From NCBI GenBank assembly GCA_019748195.1, contig JAIEPW010000092.1:1-56591 (forward strand): a stretch of DNA of 56,591 nt, given 5' to 3'. Positions within the stretch are counted from its first letter, which is position 1. Each line of letters starts with the position of its first letter. A program made the position numbers and the translations under genes. This DNA comes from Bryobacteraceae bacterium. GTDB lineage: Bacteria > Acidobacteriota > Terriglobia > Bryobacterales > Bryobacteraceae. Positions 34,218 through 42,935 of this stretch are shown here, piece by piece. Below the pieces are notes generated by a model. The model had not been told where the DNA came from. It ran no database searches and saw only the letters and a program-made list of their open reading frames with translations.

Positions 34218-35939
34218 ATGCCGCTGCAACGCCGGGATTTCATGCGCCTTGCGTGCGCTGCTCCAGCCGCTTGTTTTTCTGGCTCTCTATCCGCGCAGAC
34301 CAGGCCTCCGGCCTCGGACCGAAGAACCGGGCGTCTGGCGGCAGTCGCGCGACTTTGGAACGCAGTAAAGTATTTCCACCCTTATCTGGCCTACCGTCCC
34401 ACCGATTGGGACGCCGCCCTGCTGCGCGCGATTCCGGCGATTGAGGGATCGGCGTCCGCGCGCGATTATGAGGCGGCTGTCGCCCGCATGCTCGCCGAGT
34501 TGAACGATTCGCAAACCCGCACCGGAGGCGATTTCCCACCGCCGGCCCCGGGAAAGGCCCGCCTCCGCTTCCACTCAGGCTACGCCGCGCAGCGCGGCGC
34601 CGGCTCACCCCGCTACTATTCGCGCTTCGAGGCAGCGGAGACTCTCGAATTTCATCGGATGGAATTAGGCGAAGGCGTCTGGGCGGTGGTGCGGGTGTCG
34701 GAACCCGCCGCCCCGGATGCGCCGGAATGGAATCCGGACTTTACGCGCGACCGGCGCTACGACGACTCGCCGTACCCGGATCGCGAGAAACGCATTCTGG
34801 CATGGTTCCGCCTGTGGGGCGTGCTGCGCTACTTCTATCCTTACCACTCGCTGCTCGGCGCTTATTGGGATGGCGCGCTGCCGTCGCTGCTGGGCCGTTT
34901 TGAGGATGCGAAGGATAGTGTCCAGTACGGGCTTGCCGTGCTGGAAGCGGTGAAGCCCCTGAACGATACGCAGGTAGCCGTGTTCCACCCAGGAGTGGAA
35001 TCCTACCTGGGTACGTTCGCCCCCGGTTTGGACCTGAAGTGGATCGAAGGCCAGACGGTAGTGACCCATGTCTTCGACAGGCGCTCCGGTGTGGAGCTGG
35101 GCGACGCGATCCTCGCCGTGGATGGCGAAGATGTCTGGGCTCGGCGGGAACGGCTGGGACGCCTGCTTTCCGCCTCGACTCCGCAGGCGCTGAACCTCCG
35201 GGTGACCCAGGCGCTGCTGGGCGGCGCATTCGAGTCGGATGCCCGCATCGCTTTTCGGAACGCGGAAGGATTGCGCCGGGAACTGACGTTGAAGCGGACT
35301 TTCCGCGCCACGCGAGCCCTGCGACGCAACGCCATGGCGTATGTGGACGAAAACCTCAACCTGGGATATCTGGACCTGGTCCGCCTGCGTCCGGATCAAC
35401 TGGCGGGGGCTTACAGGCTGGTTGCGGAATGCCGCGGCATCCTGCTGGATTTGCGGGGCAACCCGCAGCCCAACTCCTGGCTGATTGCCTCCCGCTTCAC
35501 CAGATCGCACGGAACCGCCGCCCTGGTGGACCGGCCCGAGTGGCGGCATCCCGCGCGGGGTTCACAGCGGACTTTTGACCAGACCTTCGGACCCTCCTCG
35601 GAGGGACGCTTCCCTGGGAAGGTGGTGGCGTTGATGAACGAGGAGACGTTCGGGCTGGGAGAACACACCTGCCTGTACCTGGAAGCAGCGGAAGATGTGA
35701 CCTTCATCGGCTCGCCGACCAATGGTACCGACGGCGATCCCACTAATCTGGTGTTGCCCGGAGGCGTGACGGTCGTGTTCAGCGGCCAGGGCATCCGGCA
35801 CGGCGACGGCCGCCGGTTGCAAGGAGTCGGCCTGACCCCGCACGTCGCGGCGTCACCGACCATCGCCGGCATCCGCGCCGGGCGCGACGAAGTTCTGGAA
35901 CAGGCCATCGAGTGGCTGAAGCGGTACCAGGCCGTTTGA
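34218..35939 (+). CDS. Tat-exported S41 peptidase homologue, catalytic serine replaced
   Basis: A 573-residue protein with a twin-arginine signal (QRRDFMRLACAAPAACF), so exported folded. An N-terminal helical cap (VARLWNAVKYFHPYLAYRP, repeated as LWGVLRYFYPYHS) is followed by a PDZ-like segment (LGDAILAVDGEDV) and the S41 core (GILLDLRGNPQPNS, FIGSPTNGTDGDPTN, PGGVTVVFSGQGIRH). In relatives the nucleophile sits in a segment like NEETxSxAEH; here it reads NEETFGLGEH with glycine at 479 in place of serine. The protein may therefore be catalytically dead and act as a binding protein. A hairpin follows the stop codon directly. Confidence 0.85.
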   Translation: MPLQRRDFMRLACAAPAACFSGSLSAQTRPPASDRRTGRLAAVARLWNAVKYFHPYLAYRPTDWDAALLRAIPAIEGSASARDYEAAVARMLAELNDSQTRTGGDFPPPAPGKARLRFHSGYAAQRGAGSPRYYSRFEAAETLEFHRMELGEGVWAVVRVSEPAAPDAPEWNPDFTRDRRYDDSPYPDREKRILAWFRLWGVLRYFYPYHSLLGAYWDGALPSLLGRFEDAKDSVQYGLAVLEAVKPLNDTQVAVFHPGVESYLGTFAPGLDLKWIEGQTVVTHVFDRRSGVELGDAILAVDGEDVWARRERLGRLLSASTPQALNLRVTQALLGGAFESDARIAFRNAEGLRRELTLKRTFRATRALRRNAMAYVDENLNLGYLDLVRLRPDQLAGAYRLVAECRGILLDLRGNPQPNSWLIASRFTRSHGTAALVDRPEWRHPARGSQRTFDQTFGPSSEGRFPGKVVALMNEETFGLGEHTCLYLEAAEDVTFIGSPTNGTDGDPTNLVLPGGVTVVFSGQGIRHGDGRRLQGVGLTPHVAASPTIAGIRAGRDEVLEQAIEWLKRYQAV

Positions 35940-35967
35940 CAACTTTTTGTCTGGTGACAAGAAGTTG
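35940..35967 (+). terminator. Hairpin directly after the S41 homologue
   Basis: Twelve-base arms caactttttgtc (35940-35951) and gacaagaagttg (35956-35967), eleven Watson-Crick pairs and one G-T, with a four-base loop, begin right after the TGA. No T-run follows. Position suggests termination or protection of the 3' end. Confidence 0.55.
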
Positions 35968-36012
35968 CCCATGTCTTTGAGTACTGCGGACCGCTTTTGC
36001 ACGACTTACGGG

Positions 36013-36028
36013 TGGCATGAGGCTTGCA
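36013..36028 (+). promoter_or_regulatory. Sigma-54 (RpoN) promoter
   Basis: TGGCATGAGGCTTGCA is an exact match to the -24/-12 consensus TGGCAYRNNNNTTGCW. The GG and GC pairs are correctly spaced. It points to the quinoprotein sugar dehydrogenase gene, whose start lies 160 bases downstream. Transcription from here needs an activator ATPase, which is not in the window. The match lies in the 249-base non-coding gap between two genes, which raises its credibility. Confidence 0.7.
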
Positions 36029-36124
36029 CAATAAGAGACCAACAGCGCGCTCCTGCACTCCGGCAGCGCGGCAAGCATGGTGACCGGCGAGTAACGCATT
36101 GAGGCTGGCCGGCCTCCTCTCCTT

Positions 36125-36155
36125 GGGTCAGCGCCCCTCTCCTGGCCGCTGACCC
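36125..36155 (+). other. Perfect hairpin in the leader of the sugar dehydrogenase gene
   Basis: Nine-base arms gggtcagcg (36125-36133) and cgctgaccc (36147-36155) with a 13-base loop lie between the sigma-54 promoter and the ATG at 36189. It ends 33 bases before the start codon, which leaves room for a ribosome. Its role in RNA stability or attenuation is only a possibility. The rest of the 249-base gap holds no gene that I can see. Confidence 0.45.
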
Positions 36156-36188
36156 TCTTCACGCACCCGGAACAGCGAGAATAAAGGC

Positions 36189-38000
36189 ATGAGGCTCGCC
36201 GTAGTTCTTGCCCTCCTGATTCTTCCGGCGCTCGATGCTCAGCAGGTACGTTTGACGCCCGCGCCGGGACGCTCCCTGCCGCAAATCACCGACATCCAGT
36301 CACCCGGCGACGGTTCCGGCCGCCTGATGCTGGTTCAGATGCGAGGGCAGATCTGGATCAGGAGGAACGACGCCGTGCTGGACACACCGTTCCTTGACAT
36401 CACCACCCGTACGGCGCCCGGCGGGGAGCGCGGCCTGCTGGGAATGGCGTTTCCGCCCGATTTTGCGCGCAAGCAGTACTTCTACGTCAACTACACGGAC
36501 TTGCGCGGCGACACTGTGGTCAGCCGGTTCCGCGTGAGCGTGTCGAATCGCGATGCCGCCGACGCGTCGAGTGAACAGATTCTGCTGACCATCGACCAGC
36601 CGTTCGCGAATCACAACGGCGGACAACTCCAGTTTGGGCCCGACGGATTTCTTTACATCGGTACCGGGGACGGCGGCAGCGGCGGCGATCCTCAGAATAA
36701 CGGCCAGCGCACGGACACTCTGCTCGGGAAGATGCTGCGCATCGACGTGGAAAGCGACCTGGCGCAGTATCGCGTCCCCCCGTCGAATCCGTTCGTGGGA
36801 AACGCATCCTACCGCCCGGAGATCTGGGCAACGGGACTTCGTAATCCCTGGCGGTATGCATTCGACCGCGCCACCGGTGACCTGTGGACTTCCGACGTCG
36901 GCCAGAACCGCGCGGAAGAAGTGAATTTCCAGCCGGCCTCCAGCCGTGGCGGCGAGAACTACGGATGGCGCCTGATGGAGGGCCTGCAGTGTTTTGTGGC
37001 CGGCTGCAACACTGCTGGACTGACTATGCCGGTTTTGGAATACGGCCGCGGCCTCGGATGTTCCGTTTCGGGCGGCTACGTATATCGCGGCGCCCGCTAC
37101 CCGGGGCTGCGCGGCATGTACCTGTATTCCGATTTCTGCTCCGGCCGCGTCTGGGGCGTTCGTCGCGAAGGCGCGGCGTGGGTGAATCGCGAACTGCTGA
37201 ATTCCGGCCGCACCATCGCAACCTTTGGCCAGGATCAGGACGGCGAACTGTTCACGGCGGACTTCAACAGCGGCGTGCTGTTCCGGATAGAAAGCAGCAC
37301 GGCGCCGTTCTTCACGCCGGCCGCGGTGGTGAACGCGGCGAGTAATCGCGCGGGATTGGTGGCGGGTTCGCTGGCCACGGTGTACGCGGCGGGTGTTCGC
37401 GACACGGCGGGGATCGAGGGCGCCGCTTCCCTGCCCCTGCCCGCGACGCTGGGCGGGGTGCGCATCACCGTGGGCGGCATCCCCGCGCCCATCCTCTCCG
37501 TATCGAACACCAACGGCCTGGAACAGGTGAACTTCCAGGTTCCTTTTGAGGTGGCGGGCCGCGATCGCGTGCAGGTGGTGGTGACGCGCAACGGCGCAAG
37601 CGACCCGGTGGACCTGCCATTGTCCACCGTACAACCCGGAGTGTTCACGGCGGACGGCACTCGCGCCATCATCGTGGACGCGATCGAGAACCGCGTCGTC
37701 GAGGCGATGGAGAGGGGCCGCCTCTATTACTTCTACGCGACCGGCCTGGGCGCGGTCAGCAACGCTCCTCCGACCGGGGCCGCGGCGCCGCGCAATCCGC
37801 TGGCGCAGACTCGCGCCGGCACGCAAGTGCGGATCGGCACGACGACGGCGGAGGTACAGTACTCGGGTCTCGCGCCGGACTTCGCTGGTTTATACCAGAT
37901 CAATATCCGCGTAGCCGATAACACGCCTCCCGGCGCCGCGGACCTGGTTCTGGCTGTCGGCGGGGCGGAGAGCACCGCCGTCCGCGTCACAGTCCGCTGA
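36189..38000 (+). CDS. PQQ-dependent sugar dehydrogenase-like protein with Solibacter C-terminal domain
   Basis: A 603-residue exported protein. Signal peptide MRLAVVLALLILPALDAQ; then a six-blade glucose/sorbosone dehydrogenase propeller (residues about 20-365) with GERGLLGMAFPPDFA, NHNGGQLQFGPDGFLYIGTG, the RTDTLLGKMLRIDV and GLRNPWRYAFD motifs, and WTSDVGQNRAEEVN, all diagnostic of soluble aldose sugar dehydrogenases. From about 375 to the end comes the TIGR03437-type domain (AVVNAASNRAGLVAGSLATV, EQVNFQVPFEVAG, YFYATGLGAV, LYQINIRVADN), which is common at the C-terminus of Solibacter secreted proteins. It oxidises an aldose in the periplasm; the substrate is unknown. It is convergent with the next gene with stops three bases apart. 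Controlled by a sigma-54 promoter. Confidence 0.9.
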   Translation: MRLAVVLALLILPALDAQQVRLTPAPGRSLPQITDIQSPGDGSGRLMLVQMRGQIWIRRNDAVLDTPFLDITTRTAPGGERGLLGMAFPPDFARKQYFYVNYTDLRGDTVVSRFRVSVSNRDAADASSEQILLTIDQPFANHNGGQLQFGPDGFLYIGTGDGGSGGDPQNNGQRTDTLLGKMLRIDVESDLAQYRVPPSNPFVGNASYRPEIWATGLRNPWRYAFDRATGDLWTSDVGQNRAEEVNFQPASSRGGENYGWRLMEGLQCFVAGCNTAGLTMPVLEYGRGLGCSVSGGYVYRGARYPGLRGMYLYSDFCSGRVWGVRREGAAWVNRELLNSGRTIATFGQDQDGELFTADFNSGVLFRIESSTAPFFTPAAVVNAASNRAGLVAGSLATVYAAGVRDTAGIEGAASLPLPATLGGVRITVGGIPAPILSVSNTNGLEQVNFQVPFEVAGRDRVQVVVTRNGASDPVDLPLSTVQPGVFTADGTRAIIVDAIENRVVEAMERGRLYYFYATGLGAVSNAPPTGAAAPRNPLAQTRAGTQVRIGTTTAEVQYSGLAPDFAGLYQINIRVADNTPPGAADLVLAVGGAESTAVRVTVR

Positions 38001-38003
38001 ATT

Positions 38004-39248
38004 TCAGCGGATCGCCCACAGCCGCGCGCTGGAGCGCAGCAGGAGCGTCGAACCGCTGATCGCGGGCGTGGACATGCACAACTCGCCGATCGAGTTCTTG
38101 GCGAGCAGTTCATAAGTCTCGCCCGCGCGGACTACGTAGGTGTCGCCGTCTTCGTCAACGATGTAAACGCGTCCGGCGGCCGCGACCGGGCTAGCCGATA
38201 CACGCGCGCTCGATACCCGCTGCTCATAAACCAGGCTCCCGTCGGTGGCGCGATAAACCCGCAGGATTCCGTTGTCGTTGATCGCGTACACCAGGCCCTT
38301 GTACTCCACTGGCGACGGCATGTAAGGAATCGACCGGGTCACCGACCATTCGGGCTTCAGTTCTCCTTCGCCGCCGAGCCTCACGGCGAAGAACTGGCCG
38401 TTCCCGCCGCCGCCCGAGATGATCACGCGGTTCCCGGCGATCACGGGAACCGGGATGCGATCGTAGGGTTGCTTGACGCTGTTGTCGACGCGCCACTTCT
38501 CGCGCCCGGTACGCGCATCGTAGGCGCGAATCCACTTCGGAGAGTTCGCCACCAGCTCGCCTTGCGGGGTGATCGCCGGCGTGGACCAACTGTAGCCTTC
38601 GGTGCGCGCGACCCGCCAGGCTTGCTTGCCGGTAGCCAGCTCGTAGGCCGCGATGTAGCCGTCCTTGCGGAAGTCGCATTGAACCACGACCAGATTCTCG
38701 AAGATGACTGGCGAACTGGAAGGATCCAGTGCGTCCTTGGGATTGCTTACTCCCAGGTCGTGCTTCCACAGGAGCTTTCCGTCCCGGTCCAGGCCGACCA
38801 CCACTTCGGAGCCGAGCGCCGCGACAATGTACTTGCCATTCGTCGCGGGCGTCGCATTGGCGTAGCTCCCTTTCGCGTGCCGCGCGCCGCGTGGCGTGGC
38901 CTCATGCAGCACCCGATCCCAGAGAATTTTGCCCGACTTCTCCTCGATCGCGAGCATTCGCCACACATGCGGCACCGCGTCCGACGCGAAAACCACTTTT
39001 TCCGAGGCGCTCAGGTCGATCTTGGAGGCCCCCTGTTGGGAGACAGCGGTGAGCGCATAGACGCGCCCGCCATGCACGATGGGGCTCGCGTGCGCCAGTC
39101 CGGGAAGGTCCAACTTCCAGCGAATGTTTCGCGATTCGCTCCAGGAAAGCGGCGGCTTGGCGGAGTCGGCGACGCCGCTGCCGTTGGGTCCCCGGAAGGA
39201 GGCCCAACCGGAGGCGAGGGTGAGAATCAGGAAGTACAGAGTCGGCAT
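38004..39248 (-). CDS. PQQ-like beta-propeller repeat protein
   Basis: A 414-residue exported propeller with repeated blades (SGKILWDRVLHE, TGKQAWRVARTEG, TGREKWRVDNS, LLWKHDL). A short signal sequence (MPTLYFLILTLASGWA) is followed by SFRGPNGSGVADSAKPPLSW, a typical opening of outer-membrane-like PQQ repeat proteins in Acidobacteriota and Planctomycetes. No haem motif and no dehydrogenase active-site segment were seen, so a structural or binding role is as likely as catalysis. The start at 39248 is chosen for its signal peptide; the open frame continues to 39419 without support. Related in fold to BamB. Confidence 0.82.
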   Translation of the reverse strand: MPTLYFLILTLASGWASFRGPNGSGVADSAKPPLSWSESRNIRWKLDLPGLAHASPIVHGGRVYALTAVSQQGASKIDLSASEKVVFASDAVPHVWRMLAIEEKSGKILWDRVLHEATPRGARHAKGSYANATPATNGKYIVAALGSEVVVGLDRDGKLLWKHDLGVSNPKDALDPSSSPVIFENLVVVQCDFRKDGYIAAYELATGKQAWRVARTEGYSWSTPAITPQGELVANSPKWIRAYDARTGREKWRVDNSVKQPYDRIPVPVIAGNRVIISGGGGNGQFFAVRLGGEGELKPEWSVTRSIPYMPSPVEYKGLVYAINDNGILRVYRATDGSLVYEQRVSSARVSASPVAAAGRVYIVDEDGDTYVVRAGETYELLAKNSIGELCMSTPAISGSTLLLRSSARLWAIR

Positions 39249-39431
39249 GGTGGGTAGACGCCGGTCCGCGTAGACCGTTTTGCCCGTGGGGTGAGGCGTG
39301 CGTTTTTGGGGGTAAGCTGCCGGGAGTACATTCAGGAATCCGGCCGCGCTCGAAGCGCATCGTAAGTAGGCGCGCGCCTGTATCGATATCGGCGCGAAAC
39401 CGCTACACTGAAGAAACAACCATCATCTTTT

Positions 39432-40520
39432 ATGGCAACCACCGTCTCCTCCGCTCTCGATCCTCAAGCAGCAAAGTCCCGGCTCGACGACTGGACGCAG
39501 GAAGTCGTCAACTGGCATTTCGACCCGGAACACGGAACGCCGTTCTGGATCGAGTACGCCCGCAAGCTGGGCTTCGATCCCCGCAAGAAGATCCGGAAGT
39601 ACGAGGATCTCGACATCCTGGGACCGTTCCAGGATGACTGGCTGCGCGGCGGTCCGGTGCGGCGCTGGGTGCCGAAGGCGTACGCCGACAAGCCGATTTA
39701 CGTGTTCGAGACCGGAGGGTCCACCGGCGTCCCCAAGTCGCGCGTGGTAATGGACGACTTCCGCATCGACTACGAGGAGTTCTCCAAGACCCTGCCCGAC
39801 CAGTATTTTCCGAAAGGAAGCGACTGGCTGATGTTGGGACCCAGCGGCCCGCGCCGTTTGCGCCTGGCCGTGGAGCATCTGGCGCAGCATCGCGGCGGCA
39901 TCTCCTTCTGCATCGACCTGGATCCCCGCTGGGTGATCAAGCTCATCAAGCAAGGCCGGCCCGATGAGGCGGATCGCTATAAGCAACATTGCATCGACCA
40001 GGCGCTGACCATTCTTCGCGCCAACGAGATCAAATGCATGTTCGCCACGCCCAAGCTGCTGGAAGCTTTGTGCGAGAAAATTGACCTGCGCAAGTACGGT
40101 ATCACCGGCGTTTTCTGCGGCGGCACGGAGATGACGCCGCAGTTCCATCGTTTCGCCGTGGAGGAGTTGCTGGGACCGGACATTTATTTCGCTCCCACTT
40201 ATGGGAACACGCTGATGGGGCTGGCGACGCACAAGCTCCCGTTCGACCCCGCGGACAACTGGGCGATTATCTACTACCCGCCGTCGCCGCGCGCGATGAT
40301 CGAGGTGGTGGGCTTCGACGACGCGTCGAAGGTGGTGGGATACGGAGAGACCGGGCGAGTCCGGTTGACGACGCTGACCAAGGAATTCTTCGTCCCGCGT
40401 TTTCTGGAGCGGGATGAGTGCGAGCGCGAAAAGCCCTGCCAGGCCTATCCCTGGGACGGGGTTCGCAACGTGCGGCCCTTCCGCGGCTTTGGAACGTCCG
40501 TGGTGGAGGGCGTCTACTAA
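39432..40520 (+). CDS. Adenylate-forming (ANL superfamily) protein lacking the C-terminal domain
   Basis: A 362-residue relative of phenylacetate-CoA ligase. The phosphate-binding loop is FETGGSTGVPKSRVV, the A5-like segment is FAPTYGNTLMG, and YGETGRVRLTTLTKEFFVPRF matches the region before the hinge. An AMP-forming ligase normally goes on for about 100 residues with the lid domain and its catalytic lysine; this protein ends at VVEGVY. The adenylation half-reaction is possible but thioester formation is doubtful. Such short members occur in acidobacteria beside reductase or unknown genes. The ATG is preceded at a distance by TACACT; no strong ribosome site is seen. The 177 bases after it hold nothing I recognise. 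Confidence 0.75.
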   Translation: MATTVSSALDPQAAKSRLDDWTQEVVNWHFDPEHGTPFWIEYARKLGFDPRKKIRKYEDLDILGPFQDDWLRGGPVRRWVPKAYADKPIYVFETGGSTGVPKSRVVMDDFRIDYEEFSKTLPDQYFPKGSDWLMLGPSGPRRLRLAVEHLAQHRGGISFCIDLDPRWVIKLIKQGRPDEADRYKQHCIDQALTILRANEIKCMFATPKLLEALCEKIDLRKYGITGVFCGGTEMTPQFHRFAVEELLGPDIYFAPTYGNTLMGLATHKLPFDPADNWAIIYYPPSPRAMIEVVGFDDASKVVGYGETGRVRLTTLTKEFFVPRFLERDECEREKPCQAYPWDGVRNVRPFRGFGTSVVEGVY

Positions 40521-40697
40521 AGCTCTCCCCGAAGTCCACCAACTTTCCCGTCCGCCGCGCCGACAACAGGGTCTGTGCGGTCAAGCGGCTGGCTTCCGCC
40601 TTCACGTTCCCGGTTACCCGCTGACAGGAAGGCTTCCGCCGCTTCACCCAGGTGAAGGGACTCGCCATCGCCCGGCAACTCGTGGAGCGGTCCCCGG

Positions 40698-42083
40698 CTA
40701 AACCTTCCCCGCTTCAACCGGAACCCGGCGCAGCCGGTACACCAGCGCGCCGGTGAGAATGGTCACCACGGAAACCGCGGAGATCGCCGGCCGCTTCTCG
40801 AAACCCTGCACGATCATCCAGCTTCCCACCAGCAGGAAGATCACCGGCATCAGCGGCCAGGCGAAGCTCACCACCCGCAACTTCATCCACCCTTCACGCT
40901 TGCGAAACCGGAACAGCGAAGCAACCGACATCACCGCGAAGAAGTTCAGGGTGAACCCGATGTAGACCACCAGTTGCGGGAACGGCGTCACGGTCATCAG
41001 CATGGTGCAGACGCCCTGCGCGAGGATCGCGTACACCGGCGTGTGCCAGCGCGGATCCACGGTGGCGGCGGACTTCAGGAACGCGCCGTTGTTGGCCATC
41101 GCGTAGTAGACGCGGGGTCCGATGGTGACCATGGCGTTAACGGTGGACATCAGCGACACCGCCATCAGCGCGGCGAACACGCCGCCCACCTGGCTGCCGA
41201 ACAGATTCGCCGCCGCAAGCGATCCCACCGCCACCACCCCCTTCATCTGCTCCGGCCGCACCGCGTAGATGAACAGCGTGTTCAACAACAGGTAAAGCGC
41301 GGCGACAATCGAGGTTCCCAGCAGCAGGGCCAGGGGCAGCGTGCGAGCGGGCTGCTTCAATTCCTCCGCCACATACGTGGCCGCGTTCCAGCCGGAATAC
41401 GCCACGTAGATCCAGAACAGGCTCACCGCGAACTGCGCCGGCACCGGCGTTTCCGTCCAGCGTGCCGCCGGCTGCGAGAAGTGATTCCAGTCCCCCGCGC
41501 CAAACGCGAAGCCGAGCACGACAAACCCCGCGAGCACCGTGACCTTCAATAACGTCAGGGCATTCTGGACGCGCGCCGTGCGCTGCACGCCCATGCAGTT
41601 CAGCAGCGTGAACACGGCCACCAGCCCGCAAGCGGCCAGTTGTGCTCCTCCGAAGCGGAAGGTCCAGTCGCCCGATCCCGCGAAGGCGTGCGCGTTTTCC
41701 TGCTTGAGGGCTGGAAAGAAGTATCCAAGATAATCGGAAAACGCTAGCGCGGCCGCGGCAATCGGCGCCGAAAAGCCGGCGAAAAACGACACCCAGCCGC
41801 TCATGAAGCCCCACGTGGGACCGTAGGCCCGAGTGAGATACACGTACTCGCCGCCCGAACTCGGCAGGTTGATGCCGAGTTCGGAATAACAGAAGGCCCC
41901 GATCAGCGCGCACAGCGCGCCAACCAGCCAGATCAGGAGAATCAGCGGAGGCGACCCCAGGTCTCCAGCCAGGAATCCCGTGGTGGTGAAGATCCCCGTG
42001 CCCACCATGTTGGACACCACCAGCGCGGTCGCGCTGGCAAGTCCGATCTGGCGCAGGAGCACGGGCTTCGCTAAAGTGGCCAT
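40698..42083 (-). CDS. APC-family amino acid permease
   Basis: A 461-residue inner-membrane transporter with 12 predicted helices. The start (IGLASATALVVSNMVGTGIF) is the conserved unwound first helix of the APC superfamily, with GTGIF at the substrate site. GEYVYLTRAYGPTWGFMSGW matches the second to third helices, and AYSGWNAATYVAEEL is the sixth helix with its conserved break. It resembles serine/threonine exchangers and y+LAT-type proteins, but the substrate cannot be stated. It starts three bases after the SDR gene, so they are cotranscribed. Confidence 0.9.
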   Translation of the reverse strand: MATLAKPVLLRQIGLASATALVVSNMVGTGIFTTTGFLAGDLGSPPLILLIWLVGALCALIGAFCYSELGINLPSSGGEYVYLTRAYGPTWGFMSGWVSFFAGFSAPIAAAALAFSDYLGYFFPALKQENAHAFAGSGDWTFRFGGAQLAACGLVAVFTLLNCMGVQRTARVQNALTLLKVTVLAGFVVLGFAFGAGDWNHFSQPAARWTETPVPAQFAVSLFWIYVAYSGWNAATYVAEELKQPARTLPLALLLGTSIVAALYLLLNTLFIYAVRPEQMKGVVAVGSLAAANLFGSQVGGVFAALMAVSLMSTVNAMVTIGPRVYYAMANNGAFLKSAATVDPRWHTPVYAILAQGVCTMLMTVTPFPQLVVYIGFTLNFFAVMSVASLFRFRKREGWMKLRVVSFAWPLMPVIFLLVGSWMIVQGFEKRPAISAVSVVTILTGALVYRLRRVPVEAGKV

Positions 42084-42086
42084 TAT

Positions 42087-42902
42087 TTATCGCCTGGAAT
42101 GCTGCGCCGCCGTCTCCATATGCCCGCTGGAGCGGCTGAGCGAGCTGCCGCCGTCGCATACGAACGTTCCGCCGGTGATGTACCCGGCGGCATCGGAACT
42201 CAGAAACAGCGCCAGGTCCGCAAGTTCGTCCTTCGTTCCATACCGACGAAGCGGAATGTGTTTCGTAAGCTGTTCGCGCGATTCAGGGGTCGGCGTCAGC
42301 CGCGACATCCCCTCGGTATCCTCAGTGGGACCGGGGGTCAGGAGGTTGCAGCGAACGCCCGACGGACCCCATTCGATGGCCAGCGTCTTGATCAGCAGAT
42401 CGATGCCTGCCTTGCCCGCGCACACGTGAGCCTGATACGGAATCGGCTGCCACGCATGGCTGGCCGAGATTGCGATCACCGAAGCGCCCGGCTTGCGCAG
42501 GAAATCGTAGGCTGCGCGGCAGGCGTGGAACGTCCCCAGCAGGTCGATGTCGATGACCGCCTTGAAGGCGTTCGCCGACATGTCCAGCACGGCGGCGGGG
42601 AAATTGCCCGCTGCGCCGGCCACCAGGATGTCGATCTCGCCGAACGCGTCCCGCGTCGCCTGCAGCGCCGCGCGGACCGCGTCGTAATCTCGAACGTCCG
42701 CGGCGTGCGTCAACACCTTGGCCCCGCTTTTCCCCACGGCAGCGGAGGCGGACGCCAGCTTATCGGGTTTGCGTCCCAGAATCGCCACGCTCGCCCCCTG
42801 TTCGGCGAACCGCTCCGCCATGCGCAGGCCGATGCCCGACGACCCGCCCGTCACGAAAGCGACTTTCCCTTGCAGCAAGCCTTCACGAAAGATGGATGCC
42901 AT
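42087..42902 (-). CDS. Short-chain dehydrogenase of the 2,4-dienoyl-CoA reductase type
   Basis: A 271-residue SDR. The NADP-binding motif is TGGSSGIGLRMAE, followed by GRKPDKL and HAADVRDYD. AGAAGNFPAAVLDMSANAFK and DIDLLGTFHACRA match peroxisomal-type 2,4-dienoyl-CoA reductase (DECR2). As in that subfamily the classic YxxxK tyrosine is absent: the segment reads AHVCAGKAGIDLL, with the lysine kept. PGPTEDTEGMSRL is also DECR-like. It probably acts in degradation of unsaturated fatty acids. The ATG at 42902 is taken; a TTG two codons earlier is possible. It lies between the ABM gene and the APC permease in one transcript. Confidence 0.87.
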   Translation of the reverse strand: MASIFREGLLQGKVAFVTGGSSGIGLRMAERFAEQGASVAILGRKPDKLASASAAVGKSGAKVLTHAADVRDYDAVRAALQATRDAFGEIDILVAGAAGNFPAAVLDMSANAFKAVIDIDLLGTFHACRAAYDFLRKPGASVIAISASHAWQPIPYQAHVCAGKAGIDLLIKTLAIEWGPSGVRCNLLTPGPTEDTEGMSRLTPTPESREQLTKHIPLRRYGTKDELADLALFLSSDAAGYITGGTFVCDGGSSLSRSSGHMETAAQHSRR

Positions 42903-42935
42903 AGACAATCAGCATACTGGACGCGGCGGCGGGGG

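Noticed and set aside
40521-40697. Possible remnant of the missing lid domain or a small gene after the adenylate-forming gene
   Set aside because: Short broken frames with no recognisable ligase motif; nothing can be supported.
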